From Annona cherimola (Eukaryota; Streptophyta; Magnoliopsida; Magnoliales; Annonaceae), in assembly GCA_030490835.1 (NCBI GenBank), contig CM059977.1, forward strand, positions 23,417,335-23,481,334: 64,000 nt of DNA, given 5' to 3'. Both the position numbers and the translations under genes were made by a program. Positions 1 to 11,924 of the stretch are shown piece after piece (the stretch's first letter is position 1; each line of letters begins with the position of its first letter). The notes beneath the pieces were generated by a model that saw only the letters and a program-made list of their open reading frames with translations, ran no database searches and was not told where the DNA came from.

Positions 1-400
1 ATATATGCATAAGCGACATTTGCTCAAAAAGTAAGTACATTTATGTATAAATTAAAAAATGCTTAGATCTATTCACATATGTAATAAAATATAATAATAC
101 TTTATAGCATCATTTATCCATATAGTAGCGATTTTTTAGACAATTTAGATTTTAAAAATACTACGTAAAAATTAATATTTAGTATTAAATTATTTTATTA
201 TATTGATTTTACACGTTTGTAGGTGGGGCCTACATACAGTGATAGTACACAAATAAAAATATTTCCATAATAATATAAATGATGCTAAATATGATAAATT
301 GAGCGATTTTTTTTATCAACTATCTAGATGTTAAAAATAGAGAAGGTAAAACATAAAAAAGAAAATGTTCCATAGAAAAGAGTTTTCGTAAAAGTATTCC
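1..400. repeat. MITE family D copy, cut by the window edge
   Basis: This segment matches the roughly 490-bp family that recurs near 29.6, 35.4, 37.5, 48.7, 53.3, 54.0, 54.7, 60.7 and 62.6 kb. Shared blocks include a 'ttgctcaaaaa' segment, 'taataatactttata' and 'attattttattatattgat'. Its right end, read on the minus strand, resembles the family terminus (CTTTTCTATG then TATGT). No coding capacity is visible. A non-autonomous DNA transposon is inferred. Confidence 0.6.
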
Positions 401-2108
401 CATTTATAATTTATTTATAGAGTAATTTTTATTTTTTAGAGTACGTAGGTATGGCTTCAATTTCAATCAAATTTCTTAGATATGAATGCAAATTTTGTAA
501 AAGTTGTGACACTTTGTAGGTGCGGATGCAAAAAATCCCTTTTATAATACATGTAATCTAATAAAATTTTTACATTGATTTTGATGCGCACGCATATTTG
601 ATTTTTTGAATGATTTTTCATCTACATGACATATTTAAAGTAAGATGAATCAAGTTTGATTCATATAATTGAATTTTGGAATGATTTTTTATGTATAAGA
701 CGTGTTTAAAATAAGATGAAAAGTCTTCTTAACTTGGTCTTGCTTCTTTCTTTGGCATTTGCTTTCTCTAACGATGCTTGAGTGGCAGCCACTGCTTAGT
801 CGCTTCCCTGACTGTTATTTTCTACTGGGGAAAGCCCAGTTTCAACCCATCCAACTTGAGTTGAGCGTGATGCATAACAATAATAATAAAAAAAAAAACA
901 AACACTTTTGTTGAACATGGAAGAGTTTATTGGGCTGGGAACTTTTCATCTCCGTTTTCGGATAGACTGTTGAAAATCTAAAGAATTATTAGATTATTAG
1001 ATGAGATCATGACTGAATACATTTAATGCAAAAATGAGCAATAGACTTTTTTTCCCCATATATACATTATCTCAACTGGTAGACATTTTTATTATTTTTC
1101 TATCACTATTATACAAATATCTAACCAATAATCTAATTTTTCTGACAATAATTCCAAAATATTCACCTGGAGGATGCTTCCATAAAAACTCGGAGAGAAG
1201 CAAATGCCACCACTAAGTCACCTATATATGCGGTCACCAGCCTTTGAACTAAAGATGCCCAATGTCATGAGGCAAGTCTTCAACCACAGTGGCATGAATA
1301 CTGATAGATGTTAGATATGTGGCTGTTCTTGCCCTGACCATGCAATACTAAAGAAAATTTACGGGTGTAGTTACAGCAATACCTGCAATTTATTAACAAT
1401 GATCATCGTAGCTGGGAATTATCACAGAAACAAATCTTTCTTCGTTTTCCACTTCCATGAAGAATGTGCTTAAAGATATACAAGTATCTCGTATCTCGTT
1501 TCTCATTTATACACATCCAAATTCAGGCTGAATCCATTTTTTCTAATAAATAGAAAATTTTTATTTTCATAGTTTCTTCACAGGCCTAGAACTCTAATGA
1601 AATTGCAGAAATAGAGTACTCGAATTGCAGGTTTGATCTTCTATTGATCAAAGCGGGAGCAAAGGAATTGCAAATTTTTGGCAGGGATGCTTAACATTAT
1701 CGGAAAGGGATTGAAATTTCGATTGTCCTAGTTAAATCAGCTATATTTGTAAGTTGAAACAGTAGTGTTTCAAAATGCATCCTCTATCGTGTCCTATGCT
1801 CTTTTGTCTACTTGCTTTCTTGACATCCTATCTGCGGTTTCCGTCTAGGATGTCCGAGCTTCCTATCATGCAGCCCTTGTGCGGGTGTGGTATATCTGCT
1901 AGTATTAAAGGTTCCTCTGATTTGACGCGGACAAATATGGACTGCACCCACCTGGACTGATGATGTTCTAGAAGTTTATGAACCGTTTGTGATGTTTCTG
2001 AGGCATTGCTATCTCTGCCTATGCAAATCTCTAGTGGGATGGAACTATGGAAGTTATGTCCATGATTGGTTGGAGCATGTGAATTGCTATGGACATTAAA
2101 TTTCCTAG
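401..2108. other. Unassigned intergenic stretch
   Basis: Only short open frames of about 60 codons, with no recognisable domain. There is a short AAT/A-rich run near 880-900. The stretch 1240-2100 is less AT-rich than its left flank, but no gene was recognised in it. Confidence 0.5.
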
Positions 2109-2539
2109 TAACCTGTAACGCCCCAGGCCTAACACTAAGGTATTGTCCGCTTTGGGCCTCGGCTCGCACGGTTTTGCCCCTTTGGGTTCACGCGCTTCCC
2201 GTCCTTCTCCAAAAGGCGCCTCACTGAGGTACCTGGCGGCCTCCACTTATAGCCCAGGCTCCCCCCCTCATCCTAACCGATGTGGGATATCACATTTAAC
2301 CCCCCTTGGGGCTCCAGCGTCCCCGCTGGACACCATCGGCCGGAGGTCAAGAGTCGGCTCTGATACCATTTGTAATGCCCCAGGCCTAACAGTAAGGTAT
2401 TGTCCGCTTTGGGCCTTCGCCCGTACGGTTTTGCCCCTCTGGGTTCACGCGCATCCCGTCCTTCCCCAAAAGGCATCTCACTGAGGTACCTGGTGGCCTC
2501 CACTTATAGCCCAGGCTCCAGGGGGGGCGTTACATAACC
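2109..2539 (-). mobile_element. TRIM retrotransposon, copy 1, with TSD TAACC
   Basis: Two LTR copies lie at 2114-2294 and 2371-2534, separated by an internal region of only 76 bp. On the minus strand the internal region starts after the LTR with TGGTATCAGAGCC (2356-2368), the plant initiator tRNA-Met primer-binding site, and ends in a G-rich polypurine tract before the next LTR (TGTGATATCC...). A 5-bp duplication TAACC flanks the insertion at 2109-2113 and 2535-2539. There is no coding capacity, as expected for TRIM elements. The right LTR lacks its normal outer end (GGGATATCACA on the plus strand) and finishes in GGGGGGGCGTTACA, an inverted copy of the other terminus. Confidence 0.88.
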
Positions 2540-2789
2540 ATTGTCAGGAAATTGTTCCAGACACATGCTGCACTCAATGCCTACCTTCTTCAACATCTAA
2601 AAAAATAATTAAAAAAAAAATGCCTGCCTTCTTTCCACATTGATTCTATTGGCTATGGTCTGCATATGCTACATTTGTCCTGTACACCATTAAATACACT
2701 TGCGCTGAAGCCATAGATCTCTAAAAGGTTGAGTTTACAACTGCCCCCAGTTCTGCCATATCAAACCTGTGCTGGTTTTACGTCCTCAG

Positions 2790-2895
2790 AAGATTTTCTC
2801 AGCATGTTTCACTGGATGATATTATGGAGTTCGTGACAGTGGGTAGAGGAGGTACATTTCAGTCAGCTATTTACAACAATCTTCTTCCAAGTATT
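2790..2895 (+). other. Exon-like segment (candidate)
   Basis: Preceded by a good acceptor (cgtcctcag) and followed by a near-consensus donor (gtaagt at 2896). One frame is open throughout and reads RFSQHVSLDDIMEFVTVGRG then about 15 further residues. No family was recognised. The next plausible acceptor, near 2966, leads to an early stop, so this could be a relic exon. It may belong with the segments at 5146 and 11669, but nothing proves the link. Confidence 0.3.
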
Positions 2896-5145
2896 GTAAG
2901 TTATGTTTCAAAATCCACCTGACACTTATTATTATTTTTTGGGCAATAACTGTTTGCTTTCGCAGAGAGCATTTACTTTGTAATTCTTTTGTCACTATGT
3001 AACTTTGGCTATGTCATATTTCACAGGAAAGAATGGTTGTGCCAAAACGTCCTCTCTGTCAACATCAATTTGAATGAAGAAGTTGAAGAGGCCAAAATGG
3101 TTCTACTGAAAAATTATCACTTTTTGCTATTGTTCTGGTACCTTCCAGGAAAAATCTTACTGAATATGTGTATAAAATCGATTAGTGGAGCATGATCATC
3201 CTTCTTTTTTAATGCATTCCCGCTATTTGTATTTGCTCGCACTTTAATCCTTCATTATACAACGTCTTCTGATGATTGACTACTAGATTTGCTTGTTTCA
3301 AAAAAATTTCAAGTATATTGATGTTCATTATGGTTCTTGTGCTCTTCCTGTGTTAGTCTTATTACTTCTACAATAACTGCCTGTACCATTTTGAAGGTTT
3401 ATAAATTAGAATGTGCATTTTCACTAATCTATTTTGATGTTTGTAACACACATGGTTAAGGCTTCGTTTGCACGAGCTGGGCATTGGGTGTGCGGCTGGT
3501 GGAGTAGAGAATTGGAATGAACAGAATCTCTTAGCTTCTGCTAACTGTGCTTTTGAAGGCCAGAACGTGTTTGATGACTTCCTCTTTGAATGGGACATCA
3601 ATTCCAGCTGCAAATTCATTTACATGCTAGCAGTGGGCAGTGCTTGCCCCTTAGGAAACTTGTGGCCGCACAAAGCCTAGGATAATGATTCACTTTTGAG
3701 TTCTGGCTCACTAAAACAGCCGCTTGTACAATTCTTTCCTACTGCAGATAATGAAATGGAATCTTTCTTCCTCTACCCATTTTTTTCTTACTACTTTGTG
3801 TTGCTTTTGGATGACAAAATCTGTGATGACATTAGCTTATATATTTTTCTCACATTTTTTTATTTGCTGCAGGTAGTTTATATACATTAGCCTCGCAAAG
3901 CTTTCCAAGAGTTTTGAGGCCAACAATACTACTGGTACTTTTTCATTACTTTGCAATCGAAGTTCTCAAAGTTGAATGCAATGTTAAAATTATAAGAGGC
4001 GGTAAATCTTAAGTCATAATAAAAAATAGATACATAAATTCATGGCTTAATATTGCAGAGAAAATGCACGAATGCTTAATAGTTATGCAAGAATGCAAAA
4101 ATGATCAAATACATACTGCCCACTCAATTGTGAATGGCATGCCCTTAAGTTCAATGATACACATGTTTTGTAAGCTTTGTACAAAAATGTCATCTTCCAA
4201 GTGTCAACATTCCAACAAAAATCTAACCAAAGTTTGATTTTTTATTTCCTCCATTTTTTGTCTGTGAGCCACCACCACCATATGGAAGATTTTTTGCAGA
4301 TGAAGGTGATTGTGCTATGCGTGAATTTGGTTCGATACCCATCTGCAACGCAAGGAAAACTGGCTAAACAATTAACTAGTTCTAGTCATGTACCAGGCAC
4401 TGCTTTTTCATCACATGAGCCGAACTTGGAGAAAGCCTTCACAGAAGGTGAGAATTCTGAAAGGGATGACACGCATTCTTATGTTGTACTTTAGGACCGA
4501 CTTAGAACGAATGCACTCCACTTTACACACTTTATTTGATGTCGATCAACTCATCCTCTCACGGTATATAGTAAATGAAAGGCAATCCATCTACCAAAAT
4601 ACCCTTATTAGGAGCACATATTGGATTACTCTGTTAGTCTATGATCCTATTTTTTGCTCCCTTCTTTCGATAGATGACTAACATGATTGGGTTATTTTAT
4701 TCCGAAGATTAAGGTGCGTGTGGTTTTCTTTGATACTATGCAAGGGAAACCATTTCATTATTGAAGGAAAACACTTTATCTTTGTAGGAGAAAATGACTG
4801 GCCAGCATCTGTTTGTTTCTTTGGTTAAAAAAATTCAAAAATTCTTTTGTAGTGTAATTTCTTGGAGAACAACAGATGCCTGACGAAATGTACTTGTAGC
4901 CGTGGAATCTACTGTGTTGGTAAATCTAAGCTGGCTTCCTCAATTATTCAAAAGTCTAGGTGGTGATACTAATGAATGCCATCTAAATGAAAAATATCCA
5001 GACAACACCTTGTGCAAATTGACTCTTGTTTGGCATGATAAGGGGTTTTAGCAGTTGTGCATATAATTTCCATCAGTTTGAGAAGTGTTTTAGGAATGTT
5101 GTTTATTTATTTAGCATGATGATCTGGTTTTGTTTCGTTTAACAG
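2896..5145. other. Unassigned stretch, possibly intronic or decayed gene
   Basis: Base composition is closer to genic DNA than the flanks. A 70-codon plus-strand frame at 3468-3680 is uninterrupted but has no recognised domain. No start, splice chain or terminator can be defended. Confidence 0.3.
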
Positions 5146-5289
5146 GTTGAAGAACTAGAGGAAAGGAAGTACCAAGAGAAGTTATTGTTGAAACACTCTA
5201 TGGTGGCTGACCCCTGTGATAAGAAATCGGGTGGAAGGAAAAGTGAGAACCATGTTGCACACATGAGTTTGATTTTCTCTTATACATGA
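5146..5289 (+). other. Terminal-exon-like segment (candidate)
   Basis: Follows a pyrimidine-rich tract and acceptor (gtttaacag). The frame is open for 47 codons to a TGA at 5287-5289. The predicted tail is lysine/glutamate rich (VEELEERKYQEKLLLKHSMV, later DKKSGGRKSEN), compatible with a short charged helix. No family assignment is possible. Confidence 0.3.
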
Positions 5290-6641
5290 TAGAGGATATC
5301 TAATAGATTAGAGTACTTTATAGTAGTTACTAGTTAGTGAGCTGCGTATCTTAGGGATTTAGATGATTAAACACTTAGTATAGCTTAATCTGTCATAATG
5401 TTTGTGGACCATGGTGGCAAACATTATGCTTTCATAAAAATCATACGGTGAAATCAAGAATCAACTCATGAATGTGAGCAAGAATGTTTCTCGTCCAATT
5501 CTAAAGTGTAGGGAATGGTCCAACGCGCGTTCTTTTGGCTCTTTTTCTTTTATTTATTACATCATGTTGCATAATGTAGTCCTAATTATTCACTATTCCA
5601 AAATGATTGGTGATTTCTTCGAAAAGTTTTAAATCTTTATTTTATTATGTGCATTGCATAGGATCTGATGACATCATGTAGTTATAGATTAAAGGACTTA
5701 TTAAAGAAGTTATCTTTCTCAGTTATTTTTTTAATCTTGGAATATCTTCTTTTGCATTTTTCTACCAACCATGACTCAAATTTTGTAGTGTACACTCCTG
5801 TTTAGCATTTCTGTAGAAGATCTTGTTTTTTTAAACTGTCTTAAATTTTAAATTCAATTTATACAGGTTGATTTTGTTTTAAGTGTTTTTTAAATTTTGG
5901 AAGCAATTTTAAATCATTTTATTTTTAGTAACGTAAAATAAATTCGTTGCAATTAGCAAATTTTCTTATGCTAAGGGAGGTTATTATCATAAAAAAAAAC
6001 ATTTTATTTTTAGTGCAGTGAAAAAGTTATAACAAGAAAATAATTTTTTTGACCTTTTAAACGTTACTAATAATAAATATATGGTTTTCATCAAATAATA
6101 ATAATAATAAAAATATATGGCGACTCAAATTTTGACCTTTTTGACCTTTTATTGTCGCTAAAAAGTTATACTTAGCAACTCAAATTTTTATATTTAATAT
6201 TTTTATGGTGTTTCTTCTTATATGTCTAGACAATTGACAAAGGACAACTCCAAGAAAAGTAATGAGGTAGATATCTTATTTAACTTTAAAGCTTTAACCT
6301 AACACTCTACACACTCTTAACTTATTAACATCAACTACTTGGTCATCCAAATGATGAGCTAAAAATATTAATATATTGACAAGATTGTCATATCAGTAAC
6401 AATTAATTTTTATGCCACAAAAGTTATCCTTAACAGCTAACGGCTACAAACTTCTGTGATAAAATCCGCTGTCACCAATTATTTAGCAACAATATCTTCA
6501 TTTTTAGTGATAAATAAAATGTTTCTAAATGTAAGCTTACTTATGCAGTAATATTTGAAAAACATAGCTAAGTTGAATTTGTGGTCCTCTACTCCTATTC
6601 TGAAAATTTCTGCAAATATATAGAAAAAGTATGACGAGGGT
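5290..6641. other. AT-rich stretch without recognised features
   Basis: No open frame worth reporting and no terminal repeats noticed. Simple AAT and poly-A/T runs are present. Confidence 0.5.
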
Positions 6642-7058
6642 AAGTTTAAAGAGGGGTAATCCTGTTAGCCCGGGCTAAGTAAATGCCCTACTTATCCCAC
6701 CTTAAAAAACTTATTTACAATAACTTTTTTTTATTTTTTTCTTCGTGCGCTTGTTTATCTAAGTGTATTTAATATATAGACCAAGTTTTACCATTTTTGA
6801 ATATGTTTATATATTTTTTTGATATTTTTAAACATCTATGTGTATATATGTATTTAAAATACCTTTATTTTAAAAATCTAAAAAAATATATAAGCATATC
6901 CAAAAATGGTAAAACTTGATTTATATATTAAATACACTTAGATAAACAAGTGTGTAAAGAAAAAAGCAAAAAAAAATTATTTTAAATACGATTTTTGATG
7001 TGGGCTAAGTGAGACATTTACTTAGCCTAGGCTAACAGGATCATTTCTCAAGTTTAAA
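6642..7058. mobile_element. Mutator-like MITE A, copy 1 (TSD AAGTTTAAA)
   Basis: A 399-bp foldback element at 6651-7049. The left end reads GAGGGGTAATCCTGTTAGCC and the right end, read on the opposite strand, GAGAAATGATCCTGTTAGCC, both continuing into a CCCGGG-like palindrome and a long inverted repeat. The 9-bp TSD AAGTTTAAA lies at 6642-6650 and 7050-7058. A 9-bp TSD with long terminal inverted repeats is the Mutator-superfamily pattern. It is non-coding and needs a transposase in trans. Confidence 0.9.
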
Positions 7059-7539
7059 TTCAATTATAAGTTATATTAGCTTATATTGATGATTCATCTA
7101 TTTTAAAATAAAATATATCGAAAAATCAAGTCAATTCATGAAAAAATGTTACGAGTTGAAAAAAATCATGTCAATTATTGTATTATTTTTTTATTAGTGT
7201 ATATTTACATTATATCTCAATTCATATTATAATTAAGTTTTAAGGCAATTCTTATCATTTTCCAAGGAGAGACTACAAGCTCCTAAATATAAATGGAGAG
7301 ACCGCATGCTTCCAAATATTAGTGGAAAAAAAAACTTCTAAACTATGTAAACCCGAATTCCAGACCAGTACCAAGGCCAATAAAGGTGTTGCGTCTGACT
7401 ACCTGCCCTAGTTGTAAGTGGTAATTCTTATAACTATTTTTTATAGCATATAAATCATAATTTCTATATTCGACCATTCATTATATGCTTGTATTTAGGT
7501 TAGATAAGTTTTATTAAAAATGAAATAATTAAAATTATT

Positions 7540-7871
7540 CTTGTGTTTGGATGAATTATTCTTTTGTCTGGAGGAGTTTAATGCCTCAGGTTTTGAATCA
7601 GGATCTCTTCAATTTGCTCTTTTTGGGTATATTTTGATATCACAAAAACTTTTTGATATAAAACTTTTAAATTTTATTTTTAACCATTTCTTTACATTTT
7701 CCTATACAACTACACTACTTTTAAATCATTTTTCTGCAATTACCTATACAACTGAACTATCTATTTTTACTTTTTTCTTTTTACTTTTCATCATTATTTC
7801 TATCATATCATATTATTTTCTCCTAATTCAGAATTTTTTCATTTAAAAATTTTATCACTTTCCGAACACGC
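7540..7871. repeat. Harbinger-like MITE E, diverged copy
   Basis: Left end TTGTGTTTGG, right end TCCGAACACG, with a pyrimidine-rich interior containing 'ctatacaacta', 'tctatcatatcatatta' and 'acttttcat' blocks shared with the copies at 17.8, 31.1 and 61.1 kb. Termini have drifted and no TSD was found. Confidence 0.6.
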
Positions 7872-8608
7872 ATTTTATATAAAAGTTGTTTTAAATGCTA
7901 ATGCATGTAGAAGTTTCCATTTGAAAAGACTTTATAGAAACTTAATATATATTTATAAGGATTTTTGTCAAATGTACAGCTCACAAGATTATAATGGCAG
8001 TGATCCCCGTTCGAACGTTTTCTTTGGATCGCTTCTCTTATGAATTTTTAATATCTAAATCATTAAAAAATCATCTACGTAAAATTAAATAGTTTAAAAC
8101 TTTTATATACTATTTTTATGTTTAATTTTAACAGCTTTATATTTACTGCCGAATAAAAATATTAAATATTTATAACATATAAAGTTTTCAATTAAAATAA
8201 TTTTTAGTATCATAACTATATGTTAGGGTGCTGTTGGAAAGTTGAGGGGAGAAAGAAATGGAGCTGAAATGATAGCAATTTCAAACCAATTTAAAAACAT
8301 ATATTATTAATTTTTTTTCTTTTTATAAAACTCATATTTTAGATGTATTTAATTTGTAATTAAGTTTTACCTTTTTGAAAATGTGTATATATTTTTAAAT
8401 CTCGATATTATTTTTATAAAAAACAAAAAAATAGCATTTTAGACTAGGATGGAGGCTCCCTATTTAGTACCTACCGGCTTTAATTCGCCACTTCCTTAGT
8501 GCCTCTTTTTAAAATATCAATTTTAAAATTAAAGTTTATCATGTTTATTCATGTGAATTTATTTCTAATTTCAAAATTTAAATATATTGAAAACTTTTAT
8601 ATACTATA
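7872..8608. other. AT-rich stretch with a partial foldback core
   Basis: At 8340-8430 the sequence resembles the 'aagttttacc ttttt' core of the foldback MITEs, without recognisable ends. Nothing else was assigned. Confidence 0.35.
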
Positions 8609-9196
8609 TGACAAGTCCAAATTTAGTCCAAGATTTGCCCAAACTTAAATCATCAAAGGTAAAGAAGGGAGAAAAAGAGACAAGATTTAAATGAAGAGAA
8701 GTGATTTGTGAATACAAGACCACCCAAAATTTATGGAGTCAATGAAGCAAAAGTTCCACTATTCAAGGTTTTAAGAATACATTGGTTTGAAAATACAAAG
8801 TTAAAGAGTTTTCTTCTACTTGGATTGATTAGGCCCAATCCTTTTTTTCAAAAATGTTGTGTTGCTTTTATACGTGGCTTAACTTAGGATGGTATGTGTT
8901 GGTGCTAGGGAAAGGCTTACAACCATCCTTATGAGGCTGAGCATAAATGACACTTGATATGGGTGGCCCTATAATGATTGAGCCAATTTCTCTTCTATGG
9001 CTGTCAGCATCACTTTTAATGTTTAGGTGATTTTATTCGGCTCAAAAGCTACGACATTAATGAGTTTCCTCAAGTGGAAAGTTTTGTTATTGTCATAGTG
9101 ATGTCATAGTGTCAAACCAAACCTCCTATGAAATAAGAAGGATTGAGTTCGATGGTTGGAGCCACGTTTGAAGTTTTCTTTATTTTATCCCTTAAG
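8609..9196 (+). repeat. Long direct repeat R, copy 1
   Basis: About 590 bp, diverged but collinear with 11925-12595. Both begin TG..AAGTCCAAATTTAGTCC and share 'ggtggtatgtg', 'cttaaag/ctcaaaag' and 'cctcctatga' blocks, ending near 'ggagccac'. The TG start and length recall an LTR, but no primer-binding site or polypurine tract was found beside either copy. Two independent insertions of one repeat remain possible. Confidence 0.6.
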
Positions 9197-10112
9197 GATA
9201 GCCAAATATCCTTTATAGAGTGGTTCAATTGATCTTTTAAGTTGATTTCGCTGATCCATTTGATGACATCATAGTATCAACAAAACTCTTCTAGTCGAAG
9301 GGTTACTTAGCCCCTATCACTTATCCCCTAAAAAGGCATGGTCTTTGAAGGCCTTCAAAATGACAGTTTGTGCATTTGTGAGTGCGAAATCACCTCGTGT
9401 TGATTTTGTCTTAGTTTTTTCTTTAACACACATCTTGTTCCCTGCATTATGAAGGTCGATTCAATCCTAGATTTTTTTGGCTTTAATTGTCTTAGCTTGA
9501 TCTATTCTATTGTTAGCTTCTTTTGTTTTAAGGATTCCTTCAATCTTAAAGAAGCTGACACTTGTTGCTACATTGTTGATTATGTGGGTTGTCACATCTC
9601 TGCTTTCTTCTTTTAATGGATGAGTTGGTGTGCATTTATCATGAATCCGTCACTATTAATGTTTATGGAATTCGAGTGTGCATGAGCTCTAATGAGCTCT
9701 TAGGATTCTCTTCCTTCATTTCTCTGAAGACCCTTTGTATTATGAGAACAAGACAACTCCATTAGGGGAATGTTTCTATTAAAAGCTTCCCCTTTTCTTA
9801 GCTTCTTTTGTGACACATGGCTTCGTAGGGTGAGCTTTGTGTGGCAGATAGTCCTCCCTCATTTAATGTCATTATATAGGTTTTCTACCTATAAAAGCTC
9901 TTTAGTGGATTTCTAGTCAGTGTGCAAGCTACCCAGTTTGTTCTTACTACTTTCATGGCTCTTAGGTGTGCAAATCTTCATTAACGGGCCCTTCTCTGCT
10001 TCAAGATGTGGTGGCGCTCTTCTTTGTGGAATAATGCTGCTCCTTCATCATCGGTCATGAGAAGAACAATTGTTCTTTCAAAGAAAAGAACGCAAGACCA
10101 TTAGCAGCTAGG
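9197..10112. other. Spacer between repeats, no gene recognised
   Basis: Moderately AT-rich sequence without a long open frame. If the direct repeats at 8609 and 11925 are LTRs this would be their internal region, but no gag, protease or polymerase motif is visible. Confidence 0.4.
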
Positions 10113-10393
10113 GTTTCTGTAACACCCCAGGCCTAACAGTAAGGTATTGTCGGCTTTGGGCCTCAGCCCGCACGGTTTTGCCCCTCTGGGTTCGCGCGCA
10201 TCCCGTCCTTCCCCAAAAGGTGCATCGCTGAGGTACCTGGCGGCTTCCACTTATAACCCAGGCTCCCTCCCTCATCCTAACCGATGTAAAATATCATATT
10301 CACACCCCCTTGGGGCTCCAACGTCCCCGCTGGACACCATCTATAACCCAGGCTCCCCCCCTCATCCTAACCGATGTGGGATATCACAGTTTC
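10113..10393 (-). mobile_element. TRIM retrotransposon, copy 2, internally deleted (TSD GTTTC)
   Basis: Same family as the 2.1-kb insertion. One full-length LTR starts at 10118 (TGTAACACCCCAGG). A short internal piece follows, then only the outer ~46 bp of the second LTR, ending GGGATATCACA at 10388. The 5-bp TSD GTTTC at 10113-10117 and 10389-10393 is perfect, so the insertion ends are original. The primer-binding site and most of the second LTR are missing because of an internal deletion joining 'caccatc' to 'tataaccc'. Confidence 0.87.
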
Positions 10394-11055
10394 ATGGTTA
10401 GTAGCAATAATTTGCCCCAAGGGTTAGTTCGAAGAACAATTATTCCTCCAAACCTTTGATTGGAGTTTGACTCCATGGAGCAAACTACGTAGGAGAGCTC
10501 ATCATAGTTTCCAAGCCTTCATGAACATTTCTGGTCTATGAAAGGACTCACCGCATTTAGCAGGTCATCTTTAGTGCTTACCTTTATTGTAGTGCTCGCA
10601 CATGTGATGCCACATGCTGCTAGCTTTTTATTTTGTTGCCCCATTCCATCTAGCCAGGGGTTCTTCCTTTTCGTCAAACGTTTTCTTCTTCTCCCCCTTG
10701 CTATCCAAATGCTCTAACTTATTCTAGAGCCTCTTTCTAATGTATCTTTTTCCTTCTTTGGATGTAATACGAGGGAGGGACATGCTATAGTATCCTTTGC
10801 ATTGGTCCCGGATATATTTAGCACTTTTATAATAAAATTGATATCTTCCTTTCAGCTTTAATAATTGTCATTTGATGACTTTGAAAGTTGACTCTCGACT
10901 ACCTTTAACAAAATTAATCCTTTATCACTGACCTATTTCAGTGCCTTATGAGAGGAAATGGTTGGGCTTTGCTTGGTCCTTACTTGGACGTTGGCAAGCT
11001 TAAAAGAGGTAACATTTATTATTAGGATAATTTTTCATTTCAGATATTTTATTAG
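10394..11055. other. Unassigned stretch
   Basis: No domain-bearing open frame and no terminal repeat recognised. Confidence 0.4.
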
Positions 11056-11190
11056 GAAAGGCGAATGATGTACTTGATTGTATAGCTCTTATAAAGGTTG
11101 GGATTCACTTTAGATTACACCAGAAAGGCGAATGATTTACATGACTGCATGGATCATATAAAGGTTGGGTTTTACTTTAGATTTCACCAA
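11056..11190 (+). repeat. Tandem duplication, two 67-bp units
   Basis: Unit 1 starts GAAAGGCGAATGATGTACTT and unit 2, at 11123, GAAAGGCGAATGATTTACAT. Both end in 'tttagatt(a/t)cacca'. The units differ at about ten positions, so the duplication is not recent. Confidence 0.8.
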
Positions 11191-11668
11191 TTCAACCAAC
11201 ACAGATGTTGATTTAACTGGATGGTTAGATCGTCGATCTCATAAAGTCAGTGACCTTTCGAGGATTGGCAATCTTCTGTCGCTTGAGTTGGCTTGATTGT
11301 TTGACTCTAAGCTTGGTTGGGTACCTAGGACCCACTTGACTGAGCCTCATTTTTAGTAGATACAGTACCTGATATCCTAACCAATCTTTCGAAATCATAT
11401 TTTAAACTATAATTTTTTTTTATATTATCAGGTTAATTTTTAGCCATGGAAGGCAAGCCTATTCTTTCAAGAAGCAAACCTAGCTTTTTAATTCTGTATT
11501 ATCATATTTTATTTTGATAAATATATATCTCAATATATTGAAAAGAGTAAATAAAATCTCATAAGGATCAATGGTACTTATCTTTTGATTAGTTTCACCA
11601 TTTTTTACTGCTACTGTGTTCCCTAATCATGTTAGATGAATGATTCTTCCTTCATGCCTTCCTTCAAG

Positions 11669-11780
11669 GTATGTATCAGAGGTTGCCTTGCAACCACGTA
11701 TCTGCTACATGGCTTATCCTGATGAAAATTGCCACCCATTAGATGGTTCTGAACAGGATGCTTGTGACCAGTTCATTGAG
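11669..11780 (+). other. Exon-like segment (candidate)
   Basis: A pyrimidine-rich tract (cttccttcatgccttccttcaag) precedes 112 bp that are open in one frame and end in a donor-like GAG|gtaact. The frame reads YVSEVALQPRICYMAYPDEN, then a segment with CHPLDGSEQDACDQFIE. The lack of low complexity and the good splice sites argue for a true or recently lost exon. No family was recognised. It lies between the direct repeat R copies. Confidence 0.35.
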
Positions 11781-11924
11781 GTAACTCACATTTAGTTTAT
11801 CATAATGAAACACAGTAAGTATATTGGAATAGCATTGATGGGAAGGAAAGGAGCATTGATGAAAATAGAAACTAGAAAGTGCAAGAAAGATTATAAGAAA
11901 TCATTTCCCACAGACAATGCCCAA

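Noticed and set aside
2109..2539. Cassandra-type TRIM (LTR with 5S rRNA-like promoter)
   Set aside because: The LTR contains none of the conserved 5S rRNA internal promoter sequence, so it is another TRIM family.
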